64,000 nt of DNA, taken from assembly GCA_031254645.1 (NCBI GenBank), contig JAIRUA010000018.1, forward strand, positions 1 to 64,000. Reading direction: 5' to 3'. Below are positions 27,701 through 35,948 of this stretch, one piece after another (position 1 is the stretch's first letter; every line of letters begins with the position of its first letter). Under the pieces are notes generated by a model. The model had not been told where the DNA came from. It saw nothing but the letters and a program-made list of their open reading frames with translations, and made no database searches. Source of the DNA: Dysgonamonadaceae bacterium. Its GTDB lineage: Bacteria > Bacteroidota > Bacteroidia > Bacteroidales > Dysgonomonadaceae. Both the position numbers and the translations under genes were made by a program.

Positions 27701-27840
27701 CAGGAAGCTACTGGACTGCGAGTTCAAGCATAGTATCAACTGTATTAGGTGCTTCGGCGTTAAGGATTTTTGAAAGCCACGTAGGAATGTGGAATACGGA
27801 AAAAAACTCTATGCTCCCGATTAGGTGTGCGAGGGAATAG
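24721..27840 (+). CDS. large fimbrial tip-type protein with BACON-like domains (paralog 2)
   Basis: The 1039-residue paralog of the upstream protein has the same domain order. It has a lipobox at LMTVSC (Cys20), a candidate processing site at Arg55 (GATRAIG), a pilin-like domain to about residue 370, and two BACON-like domains (about 388-490 and 496-600). A GAFWRANERGERLIRIE domain follows, then a C-terminal FISUMP/lectin-like module (about 780-1039) that ends SMLPIRCARE. The C-terminal module differs most from paralog 1, as expected if it meets the ligand. It is the last gene of the operon; a strong terminator follows. Confidence 0.75.
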   Translation: MKKMFNKLMIIAILLMTVSCIDEINTINTPNAGNGEKSVSIRVAVPYTAPQGATRAIGAEQENSIGTLSVLSFKVETDGTETFLYRSEAQRDGNTNGNSLQSFNVKLLIKDHHQRFVLIANADDEVKNLIGNDVSLLVGTKKEEMLAGLTFASLNSDGRWNVTNTGNYTKIPMWGESDKIIISANTTNISNSIPLLRIVAKIEVQLDFGNIDQLKDIFELTSVRLYNTNNNGLIVPFAENVENYKAKKASIPNDAVRNNSPILYTDFTNHIDGKATAMKGAIYLFETAVKDMDKPDEQTAIVVGGKFMNGAETFYRLDFFNENGDAYLDILRNHKYTFNITGVKGNGYATPEEAFEARPFNMTTEIFVTDENDVRDIVFNGQYMLGVNKSFFGISHAIYNVSTNSEDNLLKVVTDFPNGWTAKITTDQAGNNPMPANGWLTLSHYEGAGGAQANDVRIITTENTTETTRVAYIQLKAGLLSHTVVVVQEQPPIITLQPELLYFLYTATGQNPERISVVSKRADGTDAPNAEWTIKTDATWLTFGLQQNGSDKATTLSGTGSLSDIYVFVDRNNGASARQTEIYLVDIDSEDTKVFVVQDSDTGNDGYGTPPRNARTYVGAFWRANERGERLIRIEAGENADNYGDWTARVLWMDERWENGAIQLDTEMIDEAPLSGRGISFTADMNPDAVGSPENYLVKGRSASGNVSAANGVIFFRIGLNSPYTPTEAHPVRYAVVLLSYKNNTMHQKIFLRQGEAADYIMTNNDPVNVSNITGQGQLTRRTRVVKFSPYNLTADGFGTDFVTVSGRNGRLIDYPTKTGAFWLWGDSPTTGNRAYNPFSTTVTPPAAATTFHWNGATNAMATENENCPVGYRRPVDGSTTGSDSNPDLSNSEMRQSLWVRPKTNYNHNSIEADNSAWGFYADGFFDRRRIVLSTSAAINYPTAVAFRTPDIAHIGRLFFNPLPDSERYHASLFFPLTGTRFANNGNLLGGGNSGSYWTASSSIVSTVLGASALRIFESHVGMWNTEKNSMLPIRCARE

Positions 27841-27995
27841 TCCGCCGGTTCCGAAGCATCAAATAATGACGCCGACATAACGGATATGCATAGTGCAAGC
27901 AGGTATTAAGGTTTTAGATGCGCTATGTGTGAACTAAAAATGACAATTTATAAATATAACCACTAATAATTGATAGAGAAATTTTCTATCGGTTT

Positions 27996-28038
27996 CCAAC
28001 AGCCTTTCGTAGTGATATGAGGGGCTGTTGGTTTTCTT
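27996..28038 (+). terminator. fimbrial operon terminator
   Basis: CCAACAGCC (27996-28004) pairs perfectly with GGCTGTTGG (28023-28031) and runs into TTTTCTTT. A second small hairpin (GATAGA/TCTATC) precedes it. It lies between the operon and the convergent regulator gene. Confidence 0.8.
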
Positions 28039-28069
28039 TAGCGGGAGCGGTTGTTTTTTGAATCGCAAA

Positions 28070-29077
28070 TTACAGTCCGTCAATCAATTCCCGCTGTTTC
28101 CTAAAAAACTCTATCCGGCTTCTTTCGTCAGCTTCCGAAATTTGGGTGGATATTTTTTTCGTTCTATACAACCATGTTTTGAATTTTTCTATCAGTTTGG
28201 GGTTACAGCAAATATTGTCATACATATTGAATGCGTGAATACGGGCAGATTCTTCTATTCCGTCGAAAAAATAACTGTAATTTGTATTGATGTCAAGCAC
28301 CGAAACAAAAATTTGTACTTTGTTTCGCGTTTCGGGGAAACAGCCTTTGTTGGCAATTTCCAGTAAATAGTCGAGTAAAGCACACAAATCTTGTTTAATC
28401 AGTTCTTTCTCTTCGTCACTGACAAAGAAAATGGATTGAAAAAACCGGATGTCCTGCACTATGTTTTCAAAAATAGCGCCGTCCAAAATATAACAAGTAT
28501 TGCCTACATCTTTCATAAGTTGTGAATAATCAGACACTTCTTTGAACAGTTTTTCGGTAACAATGATTTGCGAATACGGCAGTATGTGTTTTTCATCGGT
28601 ATACAAATACGACCATTTGAGGATACTAAATCGGTAAAGGTTTGCGAAACCGGCAGAGAGCGCTCGCGACATATTGTTGGTAACCACTACGTATTCCGAG
28701 TTGGGAAAATCTTTGAGTTGCCTGAGTCCGTCGATACGTTTGCGCACAAATTTCATATCATCACCCGAAGGCTCAAGATAGTTCATAGGGTGCATTTGGA
28801 ATGTTACTTTTTGAGAATTAACTCCAATCATTTCGTCCAAAGAAATATTCCACGCTGAAGCAATTTTGAAAAACTCGTGCGTATTAAACATTATCTCTTT
28901 ACGTAGTCTTCTATATGCCGATTCGCGTTCAATTGACAATAAGTCCATTAATACTTCCGCTAATTCGCTCTTCTTGGGATACTTTTCCGAAAGTATTTCC
29001 ATAAAATTATCATACCAAATATCCATAAGTGTTGTATTTAATTTGACATAAGAATTTTTCTTTTTCTTATCTTTCAA
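28070..29077 (-). CDS. putative regulator next to the fimbrial operon
   Basis: The 335-residue soluble protein is convergent with the fimbrial operon. Residues about 17-80 contain a helix-turn-helix-like segment (LAEVLMDLLSIERESAYRRL, then RKEIMFNTHEFFKIA) reminiscent of XRE-type domains. The remaining 250 residues are helical with no recognised motif, possibly a sensor domain. The start could be Met1 (lysine-rich) or the later Met at MDIWYDNF. An operator-like nested inverted repeat lies upstream at 29263-29308. I infer a fimbrial or surface-structure regulator from context only. Confidence 0.6.
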   Translation of the reverse strand: MKDKKKKNSYVKLNTTLMDIWYDNFMEILSEKYPKKSELAEVLMDLLSIERESAYRRLRKEIMFNTHEFFKIASAWNISLDEMIGVNSQKVTFQMHPMNYLEPSGDDMKFVRKRIDGLRQLKDFPNSEYVVVTNNMSRALSAGFANLYRFSILKWSYLYTDEKHILPYSQIIVTEKLFKEVSDYSQLMKDVGNTCYILDGAIFENIVQDIRFFQSIFFVSDEEKELIKQDLCALLDYLLEIANKGCFPETRNKVQIFVSVLDINTNYSYFFDGIEESARIHAFNMYDNICCNPKLIEKFKTWLYRTKKISTQISEADERSRIEFFRKQRELIDGL

Positions 29078-29262
29078 AAGACGAAATTCCCCTCTTGAAA
29101 AATCATTTAAAGCGAAAAATAGACAAAAACTTTTGAAACAAAAAATACTGTTTTCAAACTTATTTCCGTATATTTTTAAAATTATCTGTATATCAGATAT
29201 TTGAATAGTGTTCGTTTTTGAATGTTTATTTTTATTTGTGAAAAAATACTTTTTATTAAGTA

Positions 29263-29308
29263 TTGAATCACCGTTTGTCTAGACAAATTGAAGTAGACTG
29301 TGATTCAA
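29263..29308. promoter_or_regulatory. nested inverted repeat, candidate operator
   Basis: The outer arms TTGAATCAC (29263-29271) and GTGATTCAA (29300-29308) are perfectly complementary. They enclose a perfect 14-bp palindrome TTTGTCTAGACAAA (29274-29287). It is a plausible binding site for a dimeric repressor, for example the adjacent regulator acting on itself. Confidence 0.5.
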
Positions 29309-29410
29309 ATATTAGTCAGTTTTTCTTTACAAATTAAAAATATAGAATTTAAAATACATGATATTTATCTAACAGATACATCTACTTGTATAGAAAACTG
29401 TCTTGATTTT

Positions 29411-29441
29411 TTTGCGATAAAAAAGAATTTGCTTAACTTTG
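29411..29441 (+). promoter_or_regulatory. promoter of the GNAT-nucleosidase pair
   Basis: TTTG at 29411-29414 and TAACTTTG at 29434-29441 are spaced by exactly 19 bases, a consensus Bacteroidota promoter 28 bp before the ATG. Confidence 0.75.
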
Positions 29442-29469
29442 AAAACGCAAAATAGTTTATTTCACGATT

Positions 29470-29973
29470 ATGCTTAATATTATTTCGGCAAATATTTCGG
29501 ATATTCCCACTATTCAATCAGTAGCTTCATGTGCGTGGGTGCATACGTTTAAGGTTATTCTTTCGGATTCTCAAATCACTTATATGATGCAACTTATGTA
29601 TAGTTACGAAAGCTTGTGTGAACAAATCGAAATTCAACATCATCGTTATTTTTTGGCAAAATGGCAAGATACGGTTGTAGGATATATGTCCATCGAACAC
29701 AATTGTGAAAACTCGGGAAATACGAAAATTCACAAAGCATATATTCTTCCCGAAAAGCAACAAAAAGGCATTGGAAAGCTTCTTTTTTCCGTTGCGGAAG
29801 CAAAAGCGAAAGAAGCCGGTGATACGGCTATCTACCTGAATGTGAATAAAAACAATACGAATGCGATTGCTTTTTATAATCGAATCGGATTTTCAATCAT
29901 TCGAGAGGAAGTGATTGATATTGGAAATGGATTTGTGATGGACGATTTTGTGTTTGAAAAAACAATTCTTTAA
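29470..29973 (+). CDS. GNAT-family N-acetyltransferase
   Basis: The 167-residue acetyl-CoA-dependent transferase has the GNAT core: a strand plus the acetyl-CoA loop IHKAYILPEKQQKGIGKLLF (Q/RxxGxG/A form QQKGIGK, about residues 96-102), and the late motif LNVNKNNTNAIAFYNRIGF. The substrate is unknown. It is followed closely by the nucleosidase-like gene, with an AT-rich TAATATGCTAATAAATAAT-type repeat in the join. Confidence 0.88.
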   Translation: MLNIISANISDIPTIQSVASCAWVHTFKVILSDSQITYMMQLMYSYESLCEQIEIQHHRYFLAKWQDTVVGYMSIEHNCENSGNTKIHKAYILPEKQQKGIGKLLFSVAEAKAKEAGDTAIYLNVNKNNTNAIAFYNRIGFSIIREEVIDIGNGFVMDDFVFEKTIL

Positions 29974-29995
29974 TATGCTAATAAATAATATACTA

Positions 29996-30574
29996 ATGAA
30001 TACTATTTACGTTACATATGCTGTAGAAGGGGAATTTATTTCTTTACAAATGCCTGATTGCGATATCGTTTATATTCAAACGGGGATTGGTAAAACAAAG
30101 TCGGCAAGTATTTTAACAAAATATATTTGCGAACGTAAGCCCGATTTGGTGCTGAATATCGGAACGGCAGGAACAATAAAACACAATGTCGGTGATATTT
30201 TCATAGCCAACCGGTTTATCGACAGAGATTTCGAAGCCACAAAATTACCCGGAATAGAATTTGAAATTGATGGAATTGAACTGCTCAACAATCACATTGG
30301 TTTGAAGAATTGGGTGTCAAAACAAAAAAAATCGGGTATTTGTAGCACCGGAGATACTTTTATTACCGAAATTGCCGATTTTCGAGCAGATTTCGTTGAT
30401 ATGGAAGCGTACGCACAAGCTTATACTTGTAAAGAATTTGGTGTGCCGTTTCTTTCCGTGAAATACATTACTGATATTATCGGGGAAAATTCGATAGCGG
30501 AATGGGAAAGTAAACTTGAAGAGGCGAAAGTGGGATTAAAAAAATGGTTTGAGGAAAATTTAAACAACCTCTAA
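29996..30574 (+). CDS. MTA/SAH nucleosidase-like protein
   Basis: The 192-residue protein belongs to the purine nucleoside phosphorylase/MTA-SAH nucleosidase fold. Family features are VYIQTGIGKTKSA, LNIGTAGT, STGDTFI and the nucleoside-binding DMEAYA. I set the start at MNTIYVTYA because the in-frame Met codons upstream (29948, 29975) are encoded by the repeat-like TAATATGCTAATAAATAAT segment or lie inside the GNAT gene. It is shorter than typical MTAN (about 230 residues), so substrate choice is uncertain. A strong convergent terminator follows. Confidence 0.8.
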   Translation: MNTIYVTYAVEGEFISLQMPDCDIVYIQTGIGKTKSASILTKYICERKPDLVLNIGTAGTIKHNVGDIFIANRFIDRDFEATKLPGIEFEIDGIELLNNHIGLKNWVSKQKKSGICSTGDTFITEIADFRADFVDMEAYAQAYTCKEFGVPFLSVKYITDIIGENSIAEWESKLEEAKVGLKKWFEENLNNL

Positions 30575-30592
30575 TACACAGATTAGAAGAAC

Positions 30593-30631
30593 GCAAATGA
30601 CCTTAATTTTGCGACAAAATTAGTCATTTGC
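30593..30631. terminator. bidirectional hairpin between convergent genes
   Basis: GCAAATGAC/GTCATTTGC (9 bp) continues, after a 2-base bulge, into TAATTTTG/CAAAATTA (8 bp) around CGA. It lies between the nucleosidase gene (plus) and the giant helicase gene (minus). Confidence 0.7.
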
Positions 30632-30645
30632 ATTCCGAATTATTT

Positions 30646-33600
30646 TCAGGGCAATTTTTTCGATACTTTCTTTGGTTCAGTTGTGGACTCAACAATACCA
30701 TTTTTTGCATCATTAATTGCATTCTCAATCGTGCTGAATACTTCCGCCGAATTTTCCCACCAATCAAGTGTCCAAACACGACAGATATTCCAACCTAACA
30801 TACGTAAAACGCTGTTTTGCACCACTTCACGATCGCGTGTGGTTTTGGTACGTTTATAGTTTTCTCCATCGCAGATGATACCGATAATATATTTCCCCGG
30901 ATTTCTGTCATCAACAATGCCAATGTCAATTTTATAGCCCGACGAACCGATGTTGGTATGTACTTCGTAGCCCGATTCTCTAAGTTTATCGGCGATAATA
31001 TGCTCAATAGAAGCATTTTCTATTTTTGTTTGCAAATGCCTTGCTTTATTCATTCGTTCGCCTCTTTCAGCAAATTCCAAGAATCGTTTCAAACCTTCAA
31101 CACCAATGGCTGAGGTACGATTAAGGTCAATTTGATCGGAGCGAAGCGTGGAAAAAATGGTCATTTCGTATCGTGCGCGAGAAACAGCAACATTCAATCG
31201 TCTTTCGCCACCGATACGATTTAGCGGACCAAAATTCATACTCACACGCCCCGTTTCGTCGGGACCGTAACCCACCGAAAACAAAATCACATCTCGCTCA
31301 TCGCCTTGCACATTTTCCAAATTCTTGATAAACAGCGGTTCTTCACATTCCAATGCAAAACTCTCCAAATCAGGATTCTTAACAAACAGATTCGACAATA
31401 AATCCTCAATCAAAGTTTGTTGCACCGAACTAAATGTTACCACACCGATGCTTCTTTTTCGCAATTTTTCGTCCGATAATCGGCGTTTGATTTCTTCCAC
31501 AACGGCTTGTGCTTCTGACTTGTTTTGGCGACTTTTTCCTTTGTCATAAAACCCCTCAATTTGTACCAAACGTACTTTTGATTCAATGTTGTCGGGCGAA
31601 GGGAATGTCAAAAGTTTATTATCGTAATACTCTGCATTACTGAACGCTATCAAACTTTCGTGCTTACTTCGATAATGCCATAACAAATATCGCGACGGAA
31701 TAGAAAGCGCCAAACTGTCGTCCAAAATACTCTCCAAGTCTTCTTTATCCAAATTGTCTTCATCAACGGTATTGACAGAGAAAAAATTGGTAGGCGGCAT
31801 CTGTTTTGGATCGCCCACGATGACCATATTTTCCCCTCTCGCAATCGCTCCAACCGCTTCGTAGGTAGGCATTTGTGATGCTTCATCGAACACTATTAAA
31901 TCAAATTTTTCGGCATCGGGATTGATGTATTGTGCTACCGAAATCGGACTCATCAACATACACGGACACATTCGCGAAAGTAGTGTGGGAATTTGGTCAA
32001 ACAATGTACGAATAGACACGCCACGTCCATTATTTTTAATATTACGCTGCAAAATACCAACTTCCGAATTTTGCAACGCTTCGGTGGTAAACACCGGAAT
32101 GTTTGCCGCCAATTTGGCGTATAATTCTTTCTTTGTCAGTTCAACAAACTCGTCGTTCATTTTCTTGTACTTCGTAATAGTATCGTTGAATAGCTTTCCT
32201 TTAAACATTTCGAGGTCAGGCTCTTCTGCTATAATATAATCAATTACCGCACGATAAAATCCTTTGTGAAAGCTGTTTTTGAGTTCGTCGGTCGGGATAT
32301 TTTGTTTTTGGTACGCACCGGCAACAAAACCGATTTCCATGGCTTCGGCTTTGCGTTTTGCCGCAATCCATTGATACCAATCTTTCAGCGAATTGATGTT
32401 TGAAAGCCATAATTGCAAACGCAATAACGATTTCTCTATCCACTGCTTGTCGGTAGTTGAGCCGGGATTTATTTCGGTACCCAATGTTTCTAACACTTCA
32501 GAGTTGATGTCAGCAATATTCGATAAGATTTTTCTAAATTCGGTAAACGATTCGGCGTACATTTTGCGGAAACTGTCAATTCCATATTCGAGTTGAGCAG
32601 AAAGATGAGTTTTCAATTTTTCTGCCTTTACAACGTCTGTTGTAAAGCTAAAAATGGCATCGTTTAACACCAAAAAGTTATCGATAATGTTCTGAATTTT
32701 ATCCCATTGTTCGTTTTCAGGCTTGGCAAATTTTCCGAAAACAGGTTGCAGTTTTTCGGAATGTGCACCGACAAATTTTCGCTCATCTTGGTATTTGATG
32801 ATGTTTATCAACGTGTTTTTTATATCAACTTGACCAATGGTACCGTTACTTAGATACGGTTTCAATTGGTTGCGCACTTTGTTTTGTCCCAATAATCGGG
32901 GAACTGCCCATTTCGTACCGGCAATGTTCCACGAATTGAGTAAAACCTTTGCATCAATGTCAAATATATTATCTGAAAACCACTGTATTACATATTCTTT
33001 GCTACGGTCGCGCAATTTCCCGCGATTGGTTATGTCGGAACATTCGGACAATATATTGCTCGGATTTTTTTCGAGAAGTAAAGTCGGAGTGAGTTCGGCA
33101 ATTTGTTGAAATATCAAATAAATTGTTCCTGCAATATCTATCTGTTCTTCACTATATTGCGTATTTTCGTCATCGCCAACTATGGTGCGCAAGGTTGGAA
33201 TTGTTGCCTGCAAATCCGAAAACACTTTTATCGCTTCAGTTATAACAGCTGAGGCTTGGTCGCGCAATTCGGGTGAAAATTTCGAAATGTTGATTCCCGT
33301 AAGTGGATGACTATTAGGGTGTCCGTAAGCATTTCCGACACTTACAAGCAAGTCGATAATGTCTTGCCATTCTATAAATTTATCTTCGGTAATATCGGAA
33401 AAAAGCGATTGCGGAAATTTCAATTCGGCATCGGTTTCCAAATGCAAGTATTTTGTAATCGACTGATACAAAGACAATCCAAACAAATAGGGTCTGTGCA
33501 ACGCATCAATATGCACATTTAACTCTTTGCGCAATTCGAAAAGGCGATTTGCTTCTCGTACAAAATTTTCGGGCGAGTTGTGTTTTACCACTTCAGTAGT

Positions 33601-35877
33601 GGTTTTCAACTGCGATAATACAGCTGTTTTCTTCGCCTTATTCGAATGTAGTTCCAAACAAAAAGGCGCTAATCCGATTGCTTGTAAACGACTCTGTACC
33701 ACAGACAACGCAGCCATTTTTTCGGCAACAAACAGTACTCTTTTCCCTTGATAAAGTGCATTCGCGATGATGTTGGTAATGGTCTGCGATTTTCCTGTTC
33801 CGGGTGGTCCGTGAAGAATAAACGTTTTGTCGTTAATCGCCTCATAAACGGCTTCCAATTGCGATGAATCGGCACTAATTGGTAGCACAAGGTCGGCAGG
33901 CGAAAGCGTTCTGTCTAAATAGGCAGCATCAGTTGTTGATTCTTCTACTTCGAATTCTATTTTTCCACTGATAAGACTTTGCACTAATTTATTCTCTGTC
34001 AACTTCTTGGCATTATTGTGAATATCATTCCACATAATAAACTTACTGAAAGAGAATATTCCTAAAATGGCTTCTTCTTCCACGTCCCACTTCGGTTTGT
34101 TTTTGATACAATCTCGCACAATGGAGTAGATAAGTCGCACGTCTACACCGTTTTCGTTTTGCGGAAGTTGTTCCAATCCCGGAATATGAATACCGAAATT
34201 TTGACGAAGCATTTCGAGCAAAGTGATATTCAACATCGCACCTTCTTCGCGCGAACGAATGATATACCCTTTCGCCGCCGATTTTCGAATCATCTCTACC
34301 GGAAATAATAAAACTGGCGCATATCGCGGTCGTTCGCTACCCGTTGTTTCATACCAACGAAGTAATCCGAGTGCCATATATAAAGTGTTTGCGCCGTTTT
34401 CTTCCATCGATAATCTCGATGAGCGATAGAGGTGTGTTAGTGATTTATCTAAATCTTTTTCATTGAGATAAGTGCGTAATCGTTTTTGCTCCATATCCGA
34501 TTTGATGAGTTCGATAATCGGGTCGGATGAGTTGATAGAGTGATAGATGCCGAAATCGTATTGTGGATTTTCCCAATCGTTGGGCTTCGGCATCAGTCGA
34601 AATTCGTTACCACCCGAAAGCGCATCTTCCACTTTATCCAAATCGACAGAAATAAGTTGCAACGTATTTTTTGTTATTCTTGTGTTTAACAGGTTGTTGC
34701 GAAGACTCAAATCCAACAGTTTACGTTCCCACATCAACTGTTTCGTTACTTCGATTTCGTCAGAAAAATCGGATAAGTCGTATGGATTAATCGTTTCGGG
34801 ATTGACGATATTTATTTCCGTGATTTCGCCTTCATTACTCGTTAATTTCCAATCTGTTCCGCTCTGAATTCGTTGTGGAAGCGGTCGTATTCTCGAAAAT
34901 CGAGTGCGTTTGACATCTAATGCAAAAAGGAAATCGTTCGTCTTCTTCAAATGATCGTTCGCCTGCTTGATTGCTTGATCGAAGGTAGCACTATTTCCTC
35001 GATTCATACAAGTGGTTTCCAGCAAAATAACCTCGTTGATGCCATCGGCGGTTCGTTTTGTCAAGAACGATGGGTCGTCAGTAATATTGTCGGAAAAAGT
35101 ATCGGGAATCAGCCACGCGCCGGCAAAAGCGTGTCCTTGCGTAACAACAATCAACGGATGTATGCCAATAGGCTCTAAACAAGACGCATAGAGTAATGCC
35201 ATATCCAAACAGGTACCGATTTTTTGCGACAATACGTTATCTGCCAATCGAATTCGCTGACCGAAATCCTCAAAACTCGCCGGGCTCGAACTGTATGTAA
35301 TATTTTGCTCCACAATGGCGTTATACACAGCTGCCATTTGATTTTTTACTTGATTCGGGGTTCGACTTTGATACTCATCAAGTGCCGAATTGCCCGTCAT
35401 TTGCTCCAAAATGACAGAAGCTCTATTAATTATTGTATTAATTGCCGGATGATTAGGCGTAATATATGCCGCAAGTATTTCCGGCATCACAGTAATTCCT
35501 GCCCATTGGTCGAAAGCTAACACATCAATCGGATAATTACGTTGAAAAACAGATTCGTTTTCCACAGAAATATCCAACGAAATGTGCCCTGCAATTCGTT
35601 CGGTCAGTTGAATAAAGAAATTGGTAGAAAGATTGAACGTAAGGTCGGTAATTCCTACCGTTTCACCGGCAGGAATAGATTCAATCCAATACGGAAAAGT
35701 GTCGCCAAATTCAGGCTCTGTTGTTAGTTTTATCTGAATGTCATTCAGTGCTTTATCCGACAAATTCTCAATTGTGAAAACACGAATGAGATTAACACGA
35801 TTCTGCTGTAAAGCAAAATTAATAACCGGAAGATAGATAAATTTGACTTTGAGTAGTCCGGATTCTTCTTTATTCAT
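30646..35877 (-). CDS. giant transglutaminase-like / DUF4011 / SF1 helicase / nuclease protein
   Basis: The protein is about 1743 residues, starting at MNKEESGLL; an earlier Met at 35910 lies inside a hairpin. In order: an Ig-like N-terminal region; a transglutaminase-like domain with Cys near 223 (GTCLDMALLYAS) and His near 250 (GHAFAGAW); a DUF4011-type segment near 385 (ERKLLDLSLRNNLLN). An SF1 helicase follows with Walker A GPPGTGKS near 691, Walker B-type FDEASQMP near 1331, GDPKQMPPT, NVQGDERDVI and VAVSRAR. The C-terminal Vsr/DUF559-like nuclease spans about 1630-1725 (GYKIDIGI, later MLGWNICRVWTLDWW). Relatives are scattered and occur in defence-rich regions. I infer an antiviral or DNA-processing role. 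Confidence 0.82.
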   Translation of the reverse strand: MNKEESGLLKVKFIYLPVINFALQQNRVNLIRVFTIENLSDKALNDIQIKLTTEPEFGDTFPYWIESIPAGETVGITDLTFNLSTNFFIQLTERIAGHISLDISVENESVFQRNYPIDVLAFDQWAGITVMPEILAAYITPNHPAINTIINRASVILEQMTGNSALDEYQSRTPNQVKNQMAAVYNAIVEQNITYSSSPASFEDFGQRIRLADNVLSQKIGTCLDMALLYASCLEPIGIHPLIVVTQGHAFAGAWLIPDTFSDNITDDPSFLTKRTADGINEVILLETTCMNRGNSATFDQAIKQANDHLKKTNDFLFALDVKRTRFSRIRPLPQRIQSGTDWKLTSNEGEITEINIVNPETINPYDLSDFSDEIEVTKQLMWERKLLDLSLRNNLLNTRITKNTLQLISVDLDKVEDALSGGNEFRLMPKPNDWENPQYDFGIYHSINSSDPIIELIKSDMEQKRLRTYLNEKDLDKSLTHLYRSSRLSMEENGANTLYMALGLLRWYETTGSERPRYAPVLLFPVEMIRKSAAKGYIIRSREEGAMLNITLLEMLRQNFGIHIPGLEQLPQNENGVDVRLIYSIVRDCIKNKPKWDVEEEAILGIFSFSKFIMWNDIHNNAKKLTENKLVQSLISGKIEFEVEESTTDAAYLDRTLSPADLVLPISADSSQLEAVYEAINDKTFILHGPPGTGKSQTITNIIANALYQGKRVLFVAEKMAALSVVQSRLQAIGLAPFCLELHSNKAKKTAVLSQLKTTTEVVKHNSPENFVREANRLFELRKELNVHIDALHRPYLFGLSLYQSITKYLHLETDAELKFPQSLFSDITEDKFIEWQDIIDLLVSVGNAYGHPNSHPLTGINISKFSPELRDQASAVITEAIKVFSDLQATIPTLRTIVGDDENTQYSEEQIDIAGTIYLIFQQIAELTPTLLLEKNPSNILSECSDITNRGKLRDRSKEYVIQWFSDNIFDIDAKVLLNSWNIAGTKWAVPRLLGQNKVRNQLKPYLSNGTIGQVDIKNTLINIIKYQDERKFVGAHSEKLQPVFGKFAKPENEQWDKIQNIIDNFLVLNDAIFSFTTDVVKAEKLKTHLSAQLEYGIDSFRKMYAESFTEFRKILSNIADINSEVLETLGTEINPGSTTDKQWIEKSLLRLQLWLSNINSLKDWYQWIAAKRKAEAMEIGFVAGAYQKQNIPTDELKNSFHKGFYRAVIDYIIAEEPDLEMFKGKLFNDTITKYKKMNDEFVELTKKELYAKLAANIPVFTTEALQNSEVGILQRNIKNNGRGVSIRTLFDQIPTLLSRMCPCMLMSPISVAQYINPDAEKFDLIVFDEASQMPTYEAVGAIARGENMVIVGDPKQMPPTNFFSVNTVDEDNLDKEDLESILDDSLALSIPSRYLLWHYRSKHESLIAFSNAEYYDNKLLTFPSPDNIESKVRLVQIEGFYDKGKSRQNKSEAQAVVEEIKRRLSDEKLRKRSIGVVTFSSVQQTLIEDLLSNLFVKNPDLESFALECEEPLFIKNLENVQGDERDVILFSVGYGPDETGRVSMNFGPLNRIGGERRLNVAVSRARYEMTIFSTLRSDQIDLNRTSAIGVEGLKRFLEFAERGERMNKARHLQTKIENASIEHIIADKLRESGYEVHTNIGSSGYKIDIGIVDDRNPGKYIIGIICDGENYKRTKTTRDREVVQNSVLRMLGWNICRVWTLDWWENSAEVFSTIENAINDAKNGIVESTTEPKKVSKKLP

Positions 35878-35899
35878 TGAAGGATTATGTTGTTTGCAC

Positions 35900-35937
35900 G
35901 TAGATGACACAAATCCTTAGAAATCTGTGTCATCTAC
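35900..35937. repeat. hairpin upstream of the giant helicase gene
   Basis: GTAGATGACACA and TGTGTCATCTAC form a perfect 12-bp stem with a 14-base loop, between the helicase gene and the S1/P1 nuclease gene. The right arm, CTGTGTCATCTACGCGC, resembles CTGTGTCATCTGCGC near 8955, so it is probably a dispersed element. It may also serve as terminator for the upstream nuclease gene. Confidence 0.6.
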
Positions 35938-35948
35938 GCGCTATATCT

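Larger units (their letters stand above)
29078..29469. other. AT-rich divergent intergenic region
   Basis: These 392 bp separate the regulator (minus) and the GNAT gene (plus). The visible content is the nested inverted repeat at 29263-29308, a small dyad ATCTG-TATAT-CAGAT near 29190, and the GNAT promoter at 29411-29441. No convincing ORF is present. Confidence 0.6.
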
